Below, piece by piece: positions 26,843 to 35,636 of a DNA stretch of 64,000 bases (positions are counted from its first letter, which is position 1; the number at the start of each line of letters is the position of its first letter). The DNA lies in assembly GCF_008831285.2 (NCBI RefSeq), contig NC_045147.1:11225427-11289426 (forward strand), given 5' to 3'. A program made the translations under genes and the position numbers. The notes beneath the pieces were generated by a model that worked only from the letters and a program-made list of their open reading frames with translations, had not been told where the DNA came from and did not search any database. Origin of the DNA: Nymphaea colorata. Lineage: Eukaryota; Streptophyta; Magnoliopsida; Nymphaeales; Nymphaeaceae.

Positions 26843-28815
26843 GGGCCCATTTGATGGGCTGGAAATGTGGAATTGAAAATATATTTCTGGAAATATATTT
26901 TCTGGAATAATGAAATGAGAAAAATATCTCTGATTCCCATTTTGATGTGTGTGTGATGACTGAGAAATATATTTCCAAAAATATATTTCTGTTTTTGATG
27001 ATAAAGAAAGATATTTACTAAAACATATGGAGATCTTAGATGTGGAGATCTTAGATGCATGGTTCTCAAAGTCACAATGTGCTAGAACCACTGATTTAGG
27101 GTGGGCTCCATGTTAAATTAAACACTCAAAATCGAATTATATCTATTAACTGAGCTATTAACAGAACAACAAAATAGAGAAACGGGAAACAACAGAGGAT
27201 ATACTGCAGAAATTGGTTACAGGAGCATACTAAAGTAAACTAAGAAACAGTGAGATGCAGTATCAGAAATGCCTAGTGACATAACCACTAGATGGGTTAG
27301 AATAGTTGAGTTAAGAAAAAGAAAAAAACGCCAGGGTTAAGAACAACAAAACAAAATATTTGTTCTAATCAGCTATTGATATATAACAATAAAAAAAGTA
27401 CCATTGAGAAAAAAAATATTTGTTCTAATCAGCTATTTGGTTGAACTCTCCAGTTCACCATCTTTGACTTCATCTCTAATGGCATCTAACAGTGAACATG
27501 CTTCTGGTTTTTCAATTCCAAGACATTCGACGGTCAATGGTTTCTTTTCCTCATATTCACATGAAATTGCTTGTTTCCCAGTTTCTGATTCACCTTCATT
27601 AGAATATTCTACAATTCCACCATCAAGCAGTATGGAGAAAACCTTTGCAGCAGCCTTCTCAGCCTTCTGTTTCTGATTGTTCACAATCTCGAGCTGTGTC
27701 TCTAATTCATAAACCTAACAAAGAAGACCAGGCTACCAGCAAAATTAAAATACGCGAAACTAAAGTTAAAAATGAACACCAACATATTCGAACCAGGCCC
27801 AAGAATAGGCATCCGTGATGAACCCAATCCCAACAACAGAAATCAACAAAAGCATAAATAATCATAAAAGCCTAAAAATCACCACAGCATGACACCCAAC
27901 AATAGAATTCGCACAAGAAAGGAAACAGACACCAAATCGAAGACAATAAAATGCAGTCGATGGCACTTACGAGGACACCCGAAAAGGAATACATGAAAAC
28001 CCATCAAAACTTCTATTCTACGACTGCGACGGGGCATAGAAGTTGCCGGGAGGAAGAGAAGGGGAAACAAACATAGTGAGGAGCCCTAGTGTTGGTAAAC
28101 AGCACAAAGTGAAACCTCAAAAATTCCAACCATCATGATCAGCACCACCAATGTTCACCATTTGTTTGGTTCGTGAGGTGAACAGAATGGACACCTGACA
28201 ATCTGTTCTCGTTGCATTCCAAGCACCGTCTCAGAACACCTCATCGTCTTCCTCATAAACCTTCCTACGGCCATGGCATTTCACAGGGCACGAACCTCAT
28301 GTCGCCGCACACCTCGCAGACATCGCCGCAAACAACTGATGAACCTCATTAACAAACAAAAGAACAACAAATGCCTATGGTCAGGAACGACCAACCTCAA
28401 CTCTTAAAACCACAAAAGAAAAGGGGGAGACGAAGAAAAACCCCCTCCTGCTACTCCAGAATCCTTACGAGGAAGATGAGAAGAGGCAGTGGCGGAGGAC
28501 GATGATGAAAAGTGGAAGAGAGGCAGCAGTAGCGTGAGGCAGTGGTGGAGGGCGAAGATGAGGAGAGGAAGACAAGGCAGCAGCATGAGGCAGCGACGGA
28601 GGAAGACGAAGCAGCCCGACGTGAGCCCTAACGGGCAAAAAAATAATTCCAAAAAAATGTTTCCACCTCTTGCGGTGGAAATATGTTTCTGGAAAGATGT
28701 TTCCGGAATCGACCTCAACGGTCAAAAAAAAGTTTCCGTGTTTGTTATGCTGGAAATTTTTTCAAAATTTGAAATATATTTCCTGATCTACAGGAAATTT
28801 CCAGCCCGTCAAACG
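26843..28815. mobile_element. Nested TIR element (TAA duplication) with a captured exon
   Basis: The left end contains CATTTGATGGGCTGGAAAT. The right end in reverse complement is CGTTTGACGGGCTGGAAAT. TAA flanks both sides (26840-26842, 28816-28818). Subterminal words (ggaaatatatttctgg, gatgtgtgtgtgatgactga, and on the right ctgatctacaggaaattt) recur in the element at 34057-35224, so both belong to one family. The left end has about five extra bases beyond the match. The interior carries the coiled-coil exon at 27433-27722 on the minus strand. No transposase is visible. Confidence 0.65.
27433..27722 (-). pseudogene. Exon-like coiled-coil fragment inside the nested element
   Basis: On the minus strand an acceptor (TTTGTTAG, ending just before 27713) is followed by a frame reading VYELETQLEIVNNQKQKAEK, AAAKVFSILLDGGIVEY and then an acidic tail, with a stop (TAG) near 27433. 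The leucine and charged heptads suggest a coiled coil. The pattern QKAEKAAA..ILLDGGI resembles segments of plant coiled-coil proteins that I cannot name with confidence. Upstream exons are not found. Its position inside a transposase-less TIR element suggests gene capture. Confidence 0.4.
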
Positions 28816-30483
28816 TAAGCTAATTGCAACAAAACAGAAGCATCTGGGGAGAACCCCAAGAGCGGTTGAACAGCAAAAGTTTCACACTGAAAGTTTCAAT
28901 GCCTCAAGATACAGTTATTATATTTAGTGAAAAACATTCAATATACTACGAGATCTAAAAGTAATATCTTTAGGAAACATGATCTTTGGCGCTTAGGAAC
29001 TAAATTGCAGAACATATAACAAGCATAGCCTACTGACCACCAACAACATTTTCCTGATGTATGTATATGACTCAACAAGATGGAAGTGACTGAACGAGAA
29101 CTAAAAGCAAGAACTGCACAAGAAACCTGCGGTATGACGAGGCCGGCTGCCAAAAATACAATAATCTAACAAGAGATAACAACAGCAAAAACCATAATAT
29201 GCCATCAACATACAGAAACATAAGGTACAAAGCCAAATTTTATAAAATTAGTAGAGACATACCCAAGGCCATAAGTAAAGAAAACACTAGAAGCACACGC
29301 ATAAAGAGAATTTAGCAAGCAAAGTAGAAATGGAGGATGAAATAAGAAACTTGTGAGACATCTGATGAGACCATGTAGATTTTATTTCTGCAATCTTGTT
29401 GAGCTCAGTATTTTAGTGTTTAGTGACAAGCCCCAAAAGCAGTTCATCATCAGAAAATTCAATCATATTGTGTTTTGCTTAAGCTATGTCGGCATCTTGC
29501 TGTAAAGTTTTACAAACAGCAAAAGCAGAAATTGGAATGGAGGAAATAACTTAAAACAGGCAAACAAATGTTTTTGCTCTGTTAGTTGGCTCATGTCGAA
29601 GTCTAGGAGATGACAATCACAATCACAATGACTATTAATCATGATATGGCTGTCCTGTGCATGTTTTCACCTGTTTTTTTTTTCTTTTGACAACAACAAC
29701 ACAAATCCAGAGGCCATACCAACGTGAAAAATGCAATTGACAAAAGGGAGACTTGAAATAGGGCAGTAGCTTTTGGACTTTCAGATGATTTGGGAAGCAA
29801 AAATCAAGAAGAGAGGATTAGTCACTTCACTGCCACTGCTGAAATCTTCAATCACTTGAAAGCTCCACGTCTTTCTCTCCTTCTTCCTTCTTCCAACTGA
29901 AGAGGTCGATGAACGGCAAAGACCAACGGGAGCAGATAACTCCCTCAATGACTCTATTCAGCAGAGGAAGAAGCAAACGAGTGATATTTTTCAGTAGACG
30001 GAACAAAAGCGTCCGGCGGTTGCCCTCCCGCGGAGACGGAGGAGGAGAAAAACAAAAGGGCTAGGGCAGGTCGAGCAACGAAGAATAAGGAGAGAAACAG
30101 GAAGAGCTAGGGCAGCTCGGGGCGGAGACGGGGGCGGAGATGGAGGAGAAGGAGAAAAAAAAATGGAGTCGGGGGCTCAGGGTTGGGGAAGCTCGTGGTC
30201 GTCGGGGGTGGGAGAGTTCTGAAAGTGGAGGGGGGAGAGTTCTGAAAATGGAGTCGGGGGCTTGGGGTCGGGGTCGGGGAAGCTCGTGGTCGTCGAGGGC
30301 AGAGAGTTATGTCTGTTCTGAGGGTTAGCTCGGAATGGAATGGAACAAAAAATCATGTTATACTCTTGTCCAGTTGTATGTCGTGTCCAGTCTGTTCTGT
30401 GGACGATGTTTGATGAAAAATTTACTTAGACAGGACACGTGTGTCCTGTTCCGCATGTCTTGTGACCATCAAACGACCTCTTA

Positions 30484-31209
30484 ATGTATGAAACATATTT
30501 ATGGGATACTCACAAAATATCTTTGAGCCAGTGGAGCCAAATGGTGGCTAGAGTGCCAGCGTCATTTTTTTTTTTTTTACTAGAAGTTAAAAGGCTCGCC
30601 TTAAAATTTGATGAAAACACTAGTAGCCATCCATCCATAAAATTTAGAAAAAGTGTAAATCAGCCCTTTTCCGTTCTCCACAACTATAATGTGTCATACA
30701 TCTTTGCTTTTGTAGAAATCAAATCATTTGTTATGGAGAAGAATCAAGTCTAATGAATCTGGTGTTCGCATACTTTTCTTAACTGGAGTGTATTTTATTT
30801 GACATGGGTATGTGATGATGGCGGGCGTAGTTCTAGTTTCCTGGACCAACTATAGTGGTAGATTTTCGTTCAAGTCTAGGCGAGGCTCAATTTGATCTAG
30901 AATTTTAAACAATCTTGATTGTGTTGATCTTTATTGTAAAATAATATTTTTAACTATAAGTAATTAATGAGATTACATGTACGAGCTATAGAACTTATAA
31001 ATTGTCGTTTTATGTATTATTTATTACCTCATGAATAGTTTTCCTTTAAATTATTTCTTAGGGTTGTCTTTTCCAAACTCATATATAACAGACAACTACA
31101 CCCCGCACTGGCATCTGTACCTACAACATTAAAGCCCTTGGCCTTTTTCATTGACCCAATTAGGGCGTCTAAAATGACAGTATTAGGGTGATTTGATTGA
31201 TAGGTCAGT
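30484..31209. other. Intergenic DNA
   Basis: Continues the host sequence interrupted by the 24988-30480 element. No gene recognised. A T homopolymer lies near 30568. Confidence 0.45.
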
Positions 31210-31585
31210 TAAGTTTGCTGGTCCGTTATGTTTCAATCAACATGCTTTGTTAGTCAACTCAACAATGGTATCCTAACTTATTTTGTCTGTCGGTAATTTA
31301 ATGCTGCTCAACTCGTGCATGATAGTGTTGCAAGAGCCTGCCGGTTAATTAGGTTTGCTATTTTTTGCCCAACCAGGTGGCTTGGCCCAATCGGGTGGCG
31401 GAGCCAGGATTTTTTTTAATCTGAGGGCAAAAAATAGCAAACCTAATTAACCGGCAGGCTCTTGCAACACTATCATGCACGAGTTGAGCAGCATTAAATT
31501 ACCGACAGACAAAATAAGTTAGGATACCATTGTTGAGTTGACTAACAAAGCATGTTGATTGAAACATAACGGACCAGCAAACTTA
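31210..31585. repeat. 161-bp perfect inverted repeat (large hairpin)
   Basis: The left arm 31210-31370 (taagtttgctggtccg ... ttttttgccc) and the right arm 31425-31585 are exact reverse complements as far as I can read. They are separated by 54 bp (31371-31424). The spacer contains ggtggcggagccagg, the terminal motif of the hAT-like MITEs found at 50950-56586. A transcript through this would fold into a long perfect hairpin. Confidence 0.93.
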
Positions 31586-32153
31586 GACTTTTTCCTATTA
31601 TTTTAGCTTATTCAGGCTGAATTGAACTCACATTGGATATAATGACTCACAAGTCGTAACTTGTCATCATAATTAGATTAGGTGCTCACGTTCCACATCC
31701 TCAAAGAGGGCATTGTGGGAGAGTCTCATAATTCTCTCCTATCACTGTCTCCTTTCAAGTTTGGATTCATTTTAACCAGGTGGCTTGGCCCAAGCGTGCA
31801 TGATAGTGTTGCAAGAGCCTGCCGGTAAATGTTGTTGCCTTTAGCAATGGTTGCTGATCCATTCAGTGATTTATTTTTTAATTTTAACCATCTAATAACA
31901 TTCAGCATCTGCCATATTTGAATTTATACTATTATATATATGTTGTATCAATTTGCCTGTTATTTTAGACTTTTTCCTATTATTTTAGCTTATTCAGGCT
32001 GAATTGAACTCACATTGGATATAATGACTCACAAGTCGTAACTTGTCATCATAATTAGATTAGGTGCTCACGTTCCACATCCTCAAAGAGGGCATTGTGG
32101 GAGAGTCTCATAATTCTCTCCTATCACTGTCTCCTTTCAAGTTTGGATTCATT
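31583..32153 (+). repeat. 189-bp direct repeat flanking a mosaic spacer
   Basis: Copy A is 31583-31771 and copy B is 31965-32153. Both run from ttagactttttcctatt to ttggattcatt. I see no mismatch. The spacer starts with aaccaggtggcttggcccaa (31774-31793), which is the start of the hairpin loop (31371-31390). It then has gcatgatagtgttgcaagag, a third copy of a segment from the hairpin arm. The block is a patchwork of recent local duplications. Confidence 0.92.
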
Positions 32154-32334
32154 CAAAACTCATGCATTTTTTCCAAACTAAATATGCAAATGAGTTCATA
32201 GATTATTCGATCTTCACAATCATATTTTCCTACAAAAAAGGATTTTATTTCTAAAAGCTTGTACTTTCCATTTCCTATATGTATGAAATGCTACGCATAG
32301 AGCTTTCAACCTCAATAAACAAAGTCGAATTAGT

Positions 32335-32339
32335 AAGGA
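32335..32339. other. Target-site duplication AAGGA (left)
   Basis: AAGGA precedes the TG of the 5' LTR and is repeated at 35479-35483 directly after the 3' LTR. This fixes the borders of the LTR element. Confidence 0.8.
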
Positions 32340-33056
32340 TGTTGCAGACCGATTGTGTATGGCCCGGCCAAGTCAGTAGAAAGATATGTTGTTTGGTCAG
32401 CTTAGGCATTGCTCGGGAAGAATGTGGGATCCAATCGAACGCTAAGTCAAGCAGAAAGCAATGCTTGTAGATGTGCAGCGCGGTGGTGCAGTGACGAAGC
32501 GAATAAATGCTTCATAGTCATCAGTCCTTTTGAAAGTGCAAGTTCGACGTTGGGGAATCAGATGGGTTCCCAACGCATTGCGTTTGGATGTGCAAGGGGG
32601 TGCGCGTGGGTTAGGGGTGATTCCTCGAGTAGACGCATATGCTGCGTTCATAACCACGTAGAGTCACGCGGGAATGAGCAAGTGAATGTTAATCGTCGAG
32701 TAGGGTGATGGTTGGTCGCCTTACTTAATGACATATAGTTGTCAACTGGCTTCGGCTGGGAACTTCCTCTCAAGGGAAGTCTACCCCCACTCAGATTTCG
32801 TATGGAAGTAGATGGGCACTTGGAAGAATGGCGATGTTCTGACAGGGCCTCATGGCCACGGCTTGCCAATGGTTTACAATGGGATAAACCTGGGTGATGG
32901 TGTGTTGAGTGCGTAGTACTCCTCGTCTAGTCCATAGCCCCATAAGATTGATGAAGGCTTTCGCTATATTAAGAATGACTCAGGCTGGCCGAAGGCTTTG
33001 GGAAACCCTTCGGCGTCGCGCAGGTCAAATAGGCTTGAAAAAGTCAGCCAGTGACA
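32340..33056 (+). repeat. 5' LTR of the small LTR element
   Basis: 717 bp, starting TGTTGCAGACCGATTG and ending CAGCCAGTGACA. It is the intact copy: it carries the uninterrupted sequence ccttacttaatgacatatag where the partner LTR has the TIR element. This makes it an empty-site reference. Confidence 0.88.
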
Positions 33057-33058
33057 AG

Positions 33059-33070
33059 TGGTATCAGAGC
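33059..33070 (+). other. Primer-binding site, tRNA-Met type
   Basis: TGGTATCAGAGC lies two bases after the 5' LTR. It is the standard primer-binding site complementary to the 3' end of initiator tRNA-Met used by many plant LTR retrotransposons. Confidence 0.92.
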
Positions 33071-33656
33071 AGACGATTTCTCGAAAAGAACTTGAAAGAT
33101 GAGAACGCTGTGAAGATAATAAACAAGTGGTTCTGAAAAACGTTGGCTTGTTTGGTGCCCCAGGGTTTGGACATGTTCGTCGGACACTAGTTCAAGTGAC
33201 CGCGTTGGTGTTGGTCAGTTAGAAATCACACGTTCCAAAGATGGTGTCTGGGTGTCAGGAGTATGAAGGCCAAGAGGGCCGCTCGTTGAGGCAGATAGGG
33301 TGAGAGACCCAACGTGAAAAAGGATTGTCGAGGAGGGCAAGTGCCCTTAGTGTTTACGTGACTCAAGGGAGCATGTAGAGTACAGGTTGGCAACACATCT
33401 TGCAAATTTGAGATTTAGTGGTCGTCGGATATGTTTTAGACTTTACTAAGGAAAAGTGCAAATAGTGATAGAAAAGTAGGAAAAAACTAAGAATGGACTA
33501 GAGGCAAAACACCTGATAAGGCAGGTAGCCACGACGTGACGGGTGCGTCAATCAGACGGATGTAGGCTCGGTTGAAAAGAAATGAAAGGAATGGTTGCTG
33601 AGTTTCTCTCGCTCGAAACAAAGTCACTGAGGACTGACGATTTGGTGGTGGGAGAA

Positions 33657-34056
33657 TGTTGCAGGCCGACTGTTTATGACCCGGCCAAGTCAGTAAAAGG
33701 GTATGTTGCTTGGCCAGCTAAGGCATTGCTCGGGAAGTATCTGGGATCCAATCAAACGTTAAGTCAAGCAAAAAGCAATGCACGTGGATGTGCAGTACGG
33801 TGGTGCAGTGACGAAGCGTATAAATGTTTCATGGTCATCAGTCTCTTTGAAAAGTCCTTTTGGAATGCAAGTCCATCGTTAGGGAATCAGATGGGTTTCC
33901 CATGTGTGGCGTTTGGATGCGCAATGAGGTGTGCATGGGTTAGGGGCAATTCCCCCAGTGGATGCATATGTTGCTTCCACAACCGCGTAGAGTCACGCGA
34001 GGATGAGCAAGTGAATGTTCATCGTCGAGTAAGGTGATGGTCGGCTGCCTTACTTA
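33657..34056 (+). repeat. 3' LTR of the small LTR element, first part
   Basis: Begins TGTTGCAGGCCGACTG and follows the 5' LTR closely to ...gccttactta, where the nested TIR element interrupts it. Confidence 0.87.
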
Positions 34057-35224
34057 GGGGATGCAATGGAAATCAAGAATTGGAGACATTTTGCTGGAAA
34101 TAAGTTTCCTGGAAAAAATGAATTGGAAAAAAGTTTCTACGTCCCATTTGGATGTGTGTTTGATGACTGTTTCTCAGTTTGATTAAAAAGAAATATGTCT
34201 CAAGATTGAGCGCCGCCAGCTCTTCTCTCTACCCATCCGGCGGCCCTCGCCCCTCTTCGCCGTGCCCTCCTCCCCCTCTTCCCCTCCTCCCCTTCTTCCC
34301 CTCTTCCCCGTGCCCTCCTCCCCTTCTTCCCCTCTTCCCCGTGCCCTCCTCCCCCTCTTCCCCTCCTCCCCTTCTTCCCCTCTTCCCCTTTTCCCCTCTT
34401 CGCCGTGCCCTCCTCCCCCTCTTCCCCTCCTTCCCTCTTCGCTGTGCCCTCCTCCCCCTCTTCCCCTCCTCCCCTTCTTCCCCTCCTTCGCTCTTCGTCG
34501 TGCCCTCCTCCCCTTCTTCCCCTCTTCCCCTCTTCTCCTTCCCTCTTCGCCATGCCCTCCTCCCCTTCTTCCCCTCTTCCCCTCCTTCCCTCTTCGCCGT
34601 GCCCTCCTCCCCTTCTTCCCCTCTTCTTCTTCCCTCTTCGCCGTGCCCTCCTTCCCTCTTCGCCGTGCCCTCTTCCCCTCCTCCCCTTCTTCCCCTCTTC
34701 TCCTTCCCTCTTCGTCGTGCCCTCCTCCCCTTCTTCCCCTCCTTCCCTCTTCGTTGTGCCCTCTTCTCCTTCCCCTTCTTCCCCTCCTCCCCTTCTTCCC
34801 CTCTTCGCCGTGCCCTCCTCCCCTTCTTCTCCTTCCCTCTTCGCCGTGCCCTTCTTCCCCTCTTCTCCTTCCCTCCTCGCCGTGCCCTCCTCCCCTTCTT
34901 CCCCTCTTCCCTTCTTCTCCTTCCTTCCTCCTTCCTCCTTCCTTCCTCCTCCCTTCTTCTCCTTCCCTTCTTCTTCCTCCCTTCTTCTTCCTTCCCTTCT
35001 CTTCCTCCTCCCTTCTTCTTCTTCCTTCCCTTCTTTTCTCCAACGGTAAAAAAAAAAAAAATCCAAAAAAATTTTTCGACCCCTTTGGCTGGAAAAAAAT
35101 TTCTGGAATTTTTTTTCGGTTTCCACCTCCAATGGTAAAAAAAATATCTCCCCGTTTTATGAAATCAGAAAATTTTCAAATATTTTTTCCCCTGTTACAG
35201 GAGATTTCCGGCGTATCAAACGCC
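34057..35224. mobile_element. TIR element nested in the 3' LTR
   Basis: The insertion is defined by comparison with the intact 5' LTR. It shares subterminal words with the element at 26843-28815 (catttggatgtgtgtttgatgactg on the left; ctgttacaggagatttccgg and gtatcaaacg on the right). The expected TTA duplication is present on the left (acTTA), but the right side has lost it with about three LTR bases. It has no transposase. Its centre is the pyrimidine-only minisatellite at 34240-35040. Confidence 0.72.
34240..35040. repeat. Homopyrimidine minisatellite (CCTC/TTCC with CGCCGTGCC spacers)
   Basis: About 800 bp of almost pure C and T on the plus strand. It is built from irregular units of roughly 30-45 bp such as ccctcttcgccgtgccctcc followed by ccccttcttcccctc runs. 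Open frames on both strands (Pro/Ser-rich plus, Glu/Arg/Gly-rich minus) are artefacts of the missing stop-codon letters. The strand asymmetry could favour triplex or slipped structures. Confidence 0.93.
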
Positions 35225-35478
35225 ACATATGGTCGTCAACTGGCTTCGGCTGGGGACTTGCTCCCAAAAGAAGTTTACCCCCACTCAGATTTCATATAGA
35301 AGTAGATAGGTACTTGGAGGAATGACGATGTTCTGACAATGCCTCATAGTCACAGCTTGTCGATGGTTTACAATGGAATAAACCTGGATGATGGTATGCA
35401 CTCAGGATGAAGTGCTGATTTTAGAACACGAGCGAAGGATATATTAAGAATAGCTGAAGATTTTTCTGTGCCGTGACA
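35225..35478 (+). repeat. 3' LTR of the small LTR element, second part
   Basis: Resumes acatatggtcgtcaactggc and follows the 5' LTR to about 35400. It then departs: a 35-bp segment (35404-35438) replaces LTR sequence. Short matches (atattaagaata and the terminal ccgtgaca) follow before the AAGGA duplication. Confidence 0.75.
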
Positions 35479-35514
35479 AAGGATGAAGTTCTGATTTTAG
35501 AACACGAGCGAAGG
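35404..35514 (+). repeat. 35-bp direct repeat, one copy in the LTR and one in the host flank
   Basis: aggatgaagtgctgatttta... at 35404-35438 recurs with one mismatch at 35480-35514. The second copy includes most of the target duplication and continues into the DUF1499 5' region. The intact 5' LTR lacks the segment, so host flank appears to have been copied into the 3' LTR. Confidence 0.85.
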
Positions 35515-35636
35515 GCGTGAAGAGGGGGAGCGGTGGCCCTGGCCTACAACAATATCACATCGAGAGACGTGGTATTCATCCACGGAAGGGCCGTCGGACG
35601 GTGGCCGAGGTAAGAAGTCCGCTGAGTTGAGCGGCC

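Larger units (their letters stand above)
24988..30480. mobile_element. Harbinger-like TIR element carrying gene fragments
   Basis: The left end reads GAGGTTGTTTGATTG. The right end, in reverse complement, reads GAGGTCGTTTGATGG. TTA flanks both sides (24985-24987 and 30481-30483). A TTA target duplication with such ends fits PIF/Harbinger. Subterminal regions on both sides repeat TGTCCTGTC or GACAGGAC many times. No transposase or Myb-like ORF is visible. Instead the interior holds an exon-like frame at 26195-26616 and a second nested TIR element. It is best described as a large non-autonomous element that has picked up foreign sequence. Confidence 0.65.
32340..35478 (+). mobile_element. Small non-coding LTR retrotransposon (TRIM-like), with a nested insertion
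   Basis: 5' LTR 32340-33056, primer-binding site 33059-33070, internal region of about 600 bp, polypurine-like ggtggtgggagaa at 33644-33656, then the 3' LTR from 33657. The 3' LTR is split by a TIR element (34057-35224) and resumes at 35225-35478. LTRs start TGTTGCAG and end GTGACA. The 5-bp duplication AAGGA flanks the whole. The internal region has no pol domains. One stretch near 33340-33390 is weakly reminiscent of a gag zinc knuckle, so the element may be a deletion derivative. It ends 158 bp upstream of the DUF1499 start codon. Confidence 0.85.

Noticed and set aside
31726-31908. Minus-strand 60-codon frame in the repeat block
   Set aside because: Spans the border of the direct repeat and the mosaic spacer; no domain.
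34179-35299. Long open frames of 214-345 codons on both strands
   Set aside because: They come from a C/T-only minisatellite. With only two letters on a strand, stop codons cannot form, so several frames are open at once. The Pro/Ser and Glu/Arg/Gly repeats are not a protein family.
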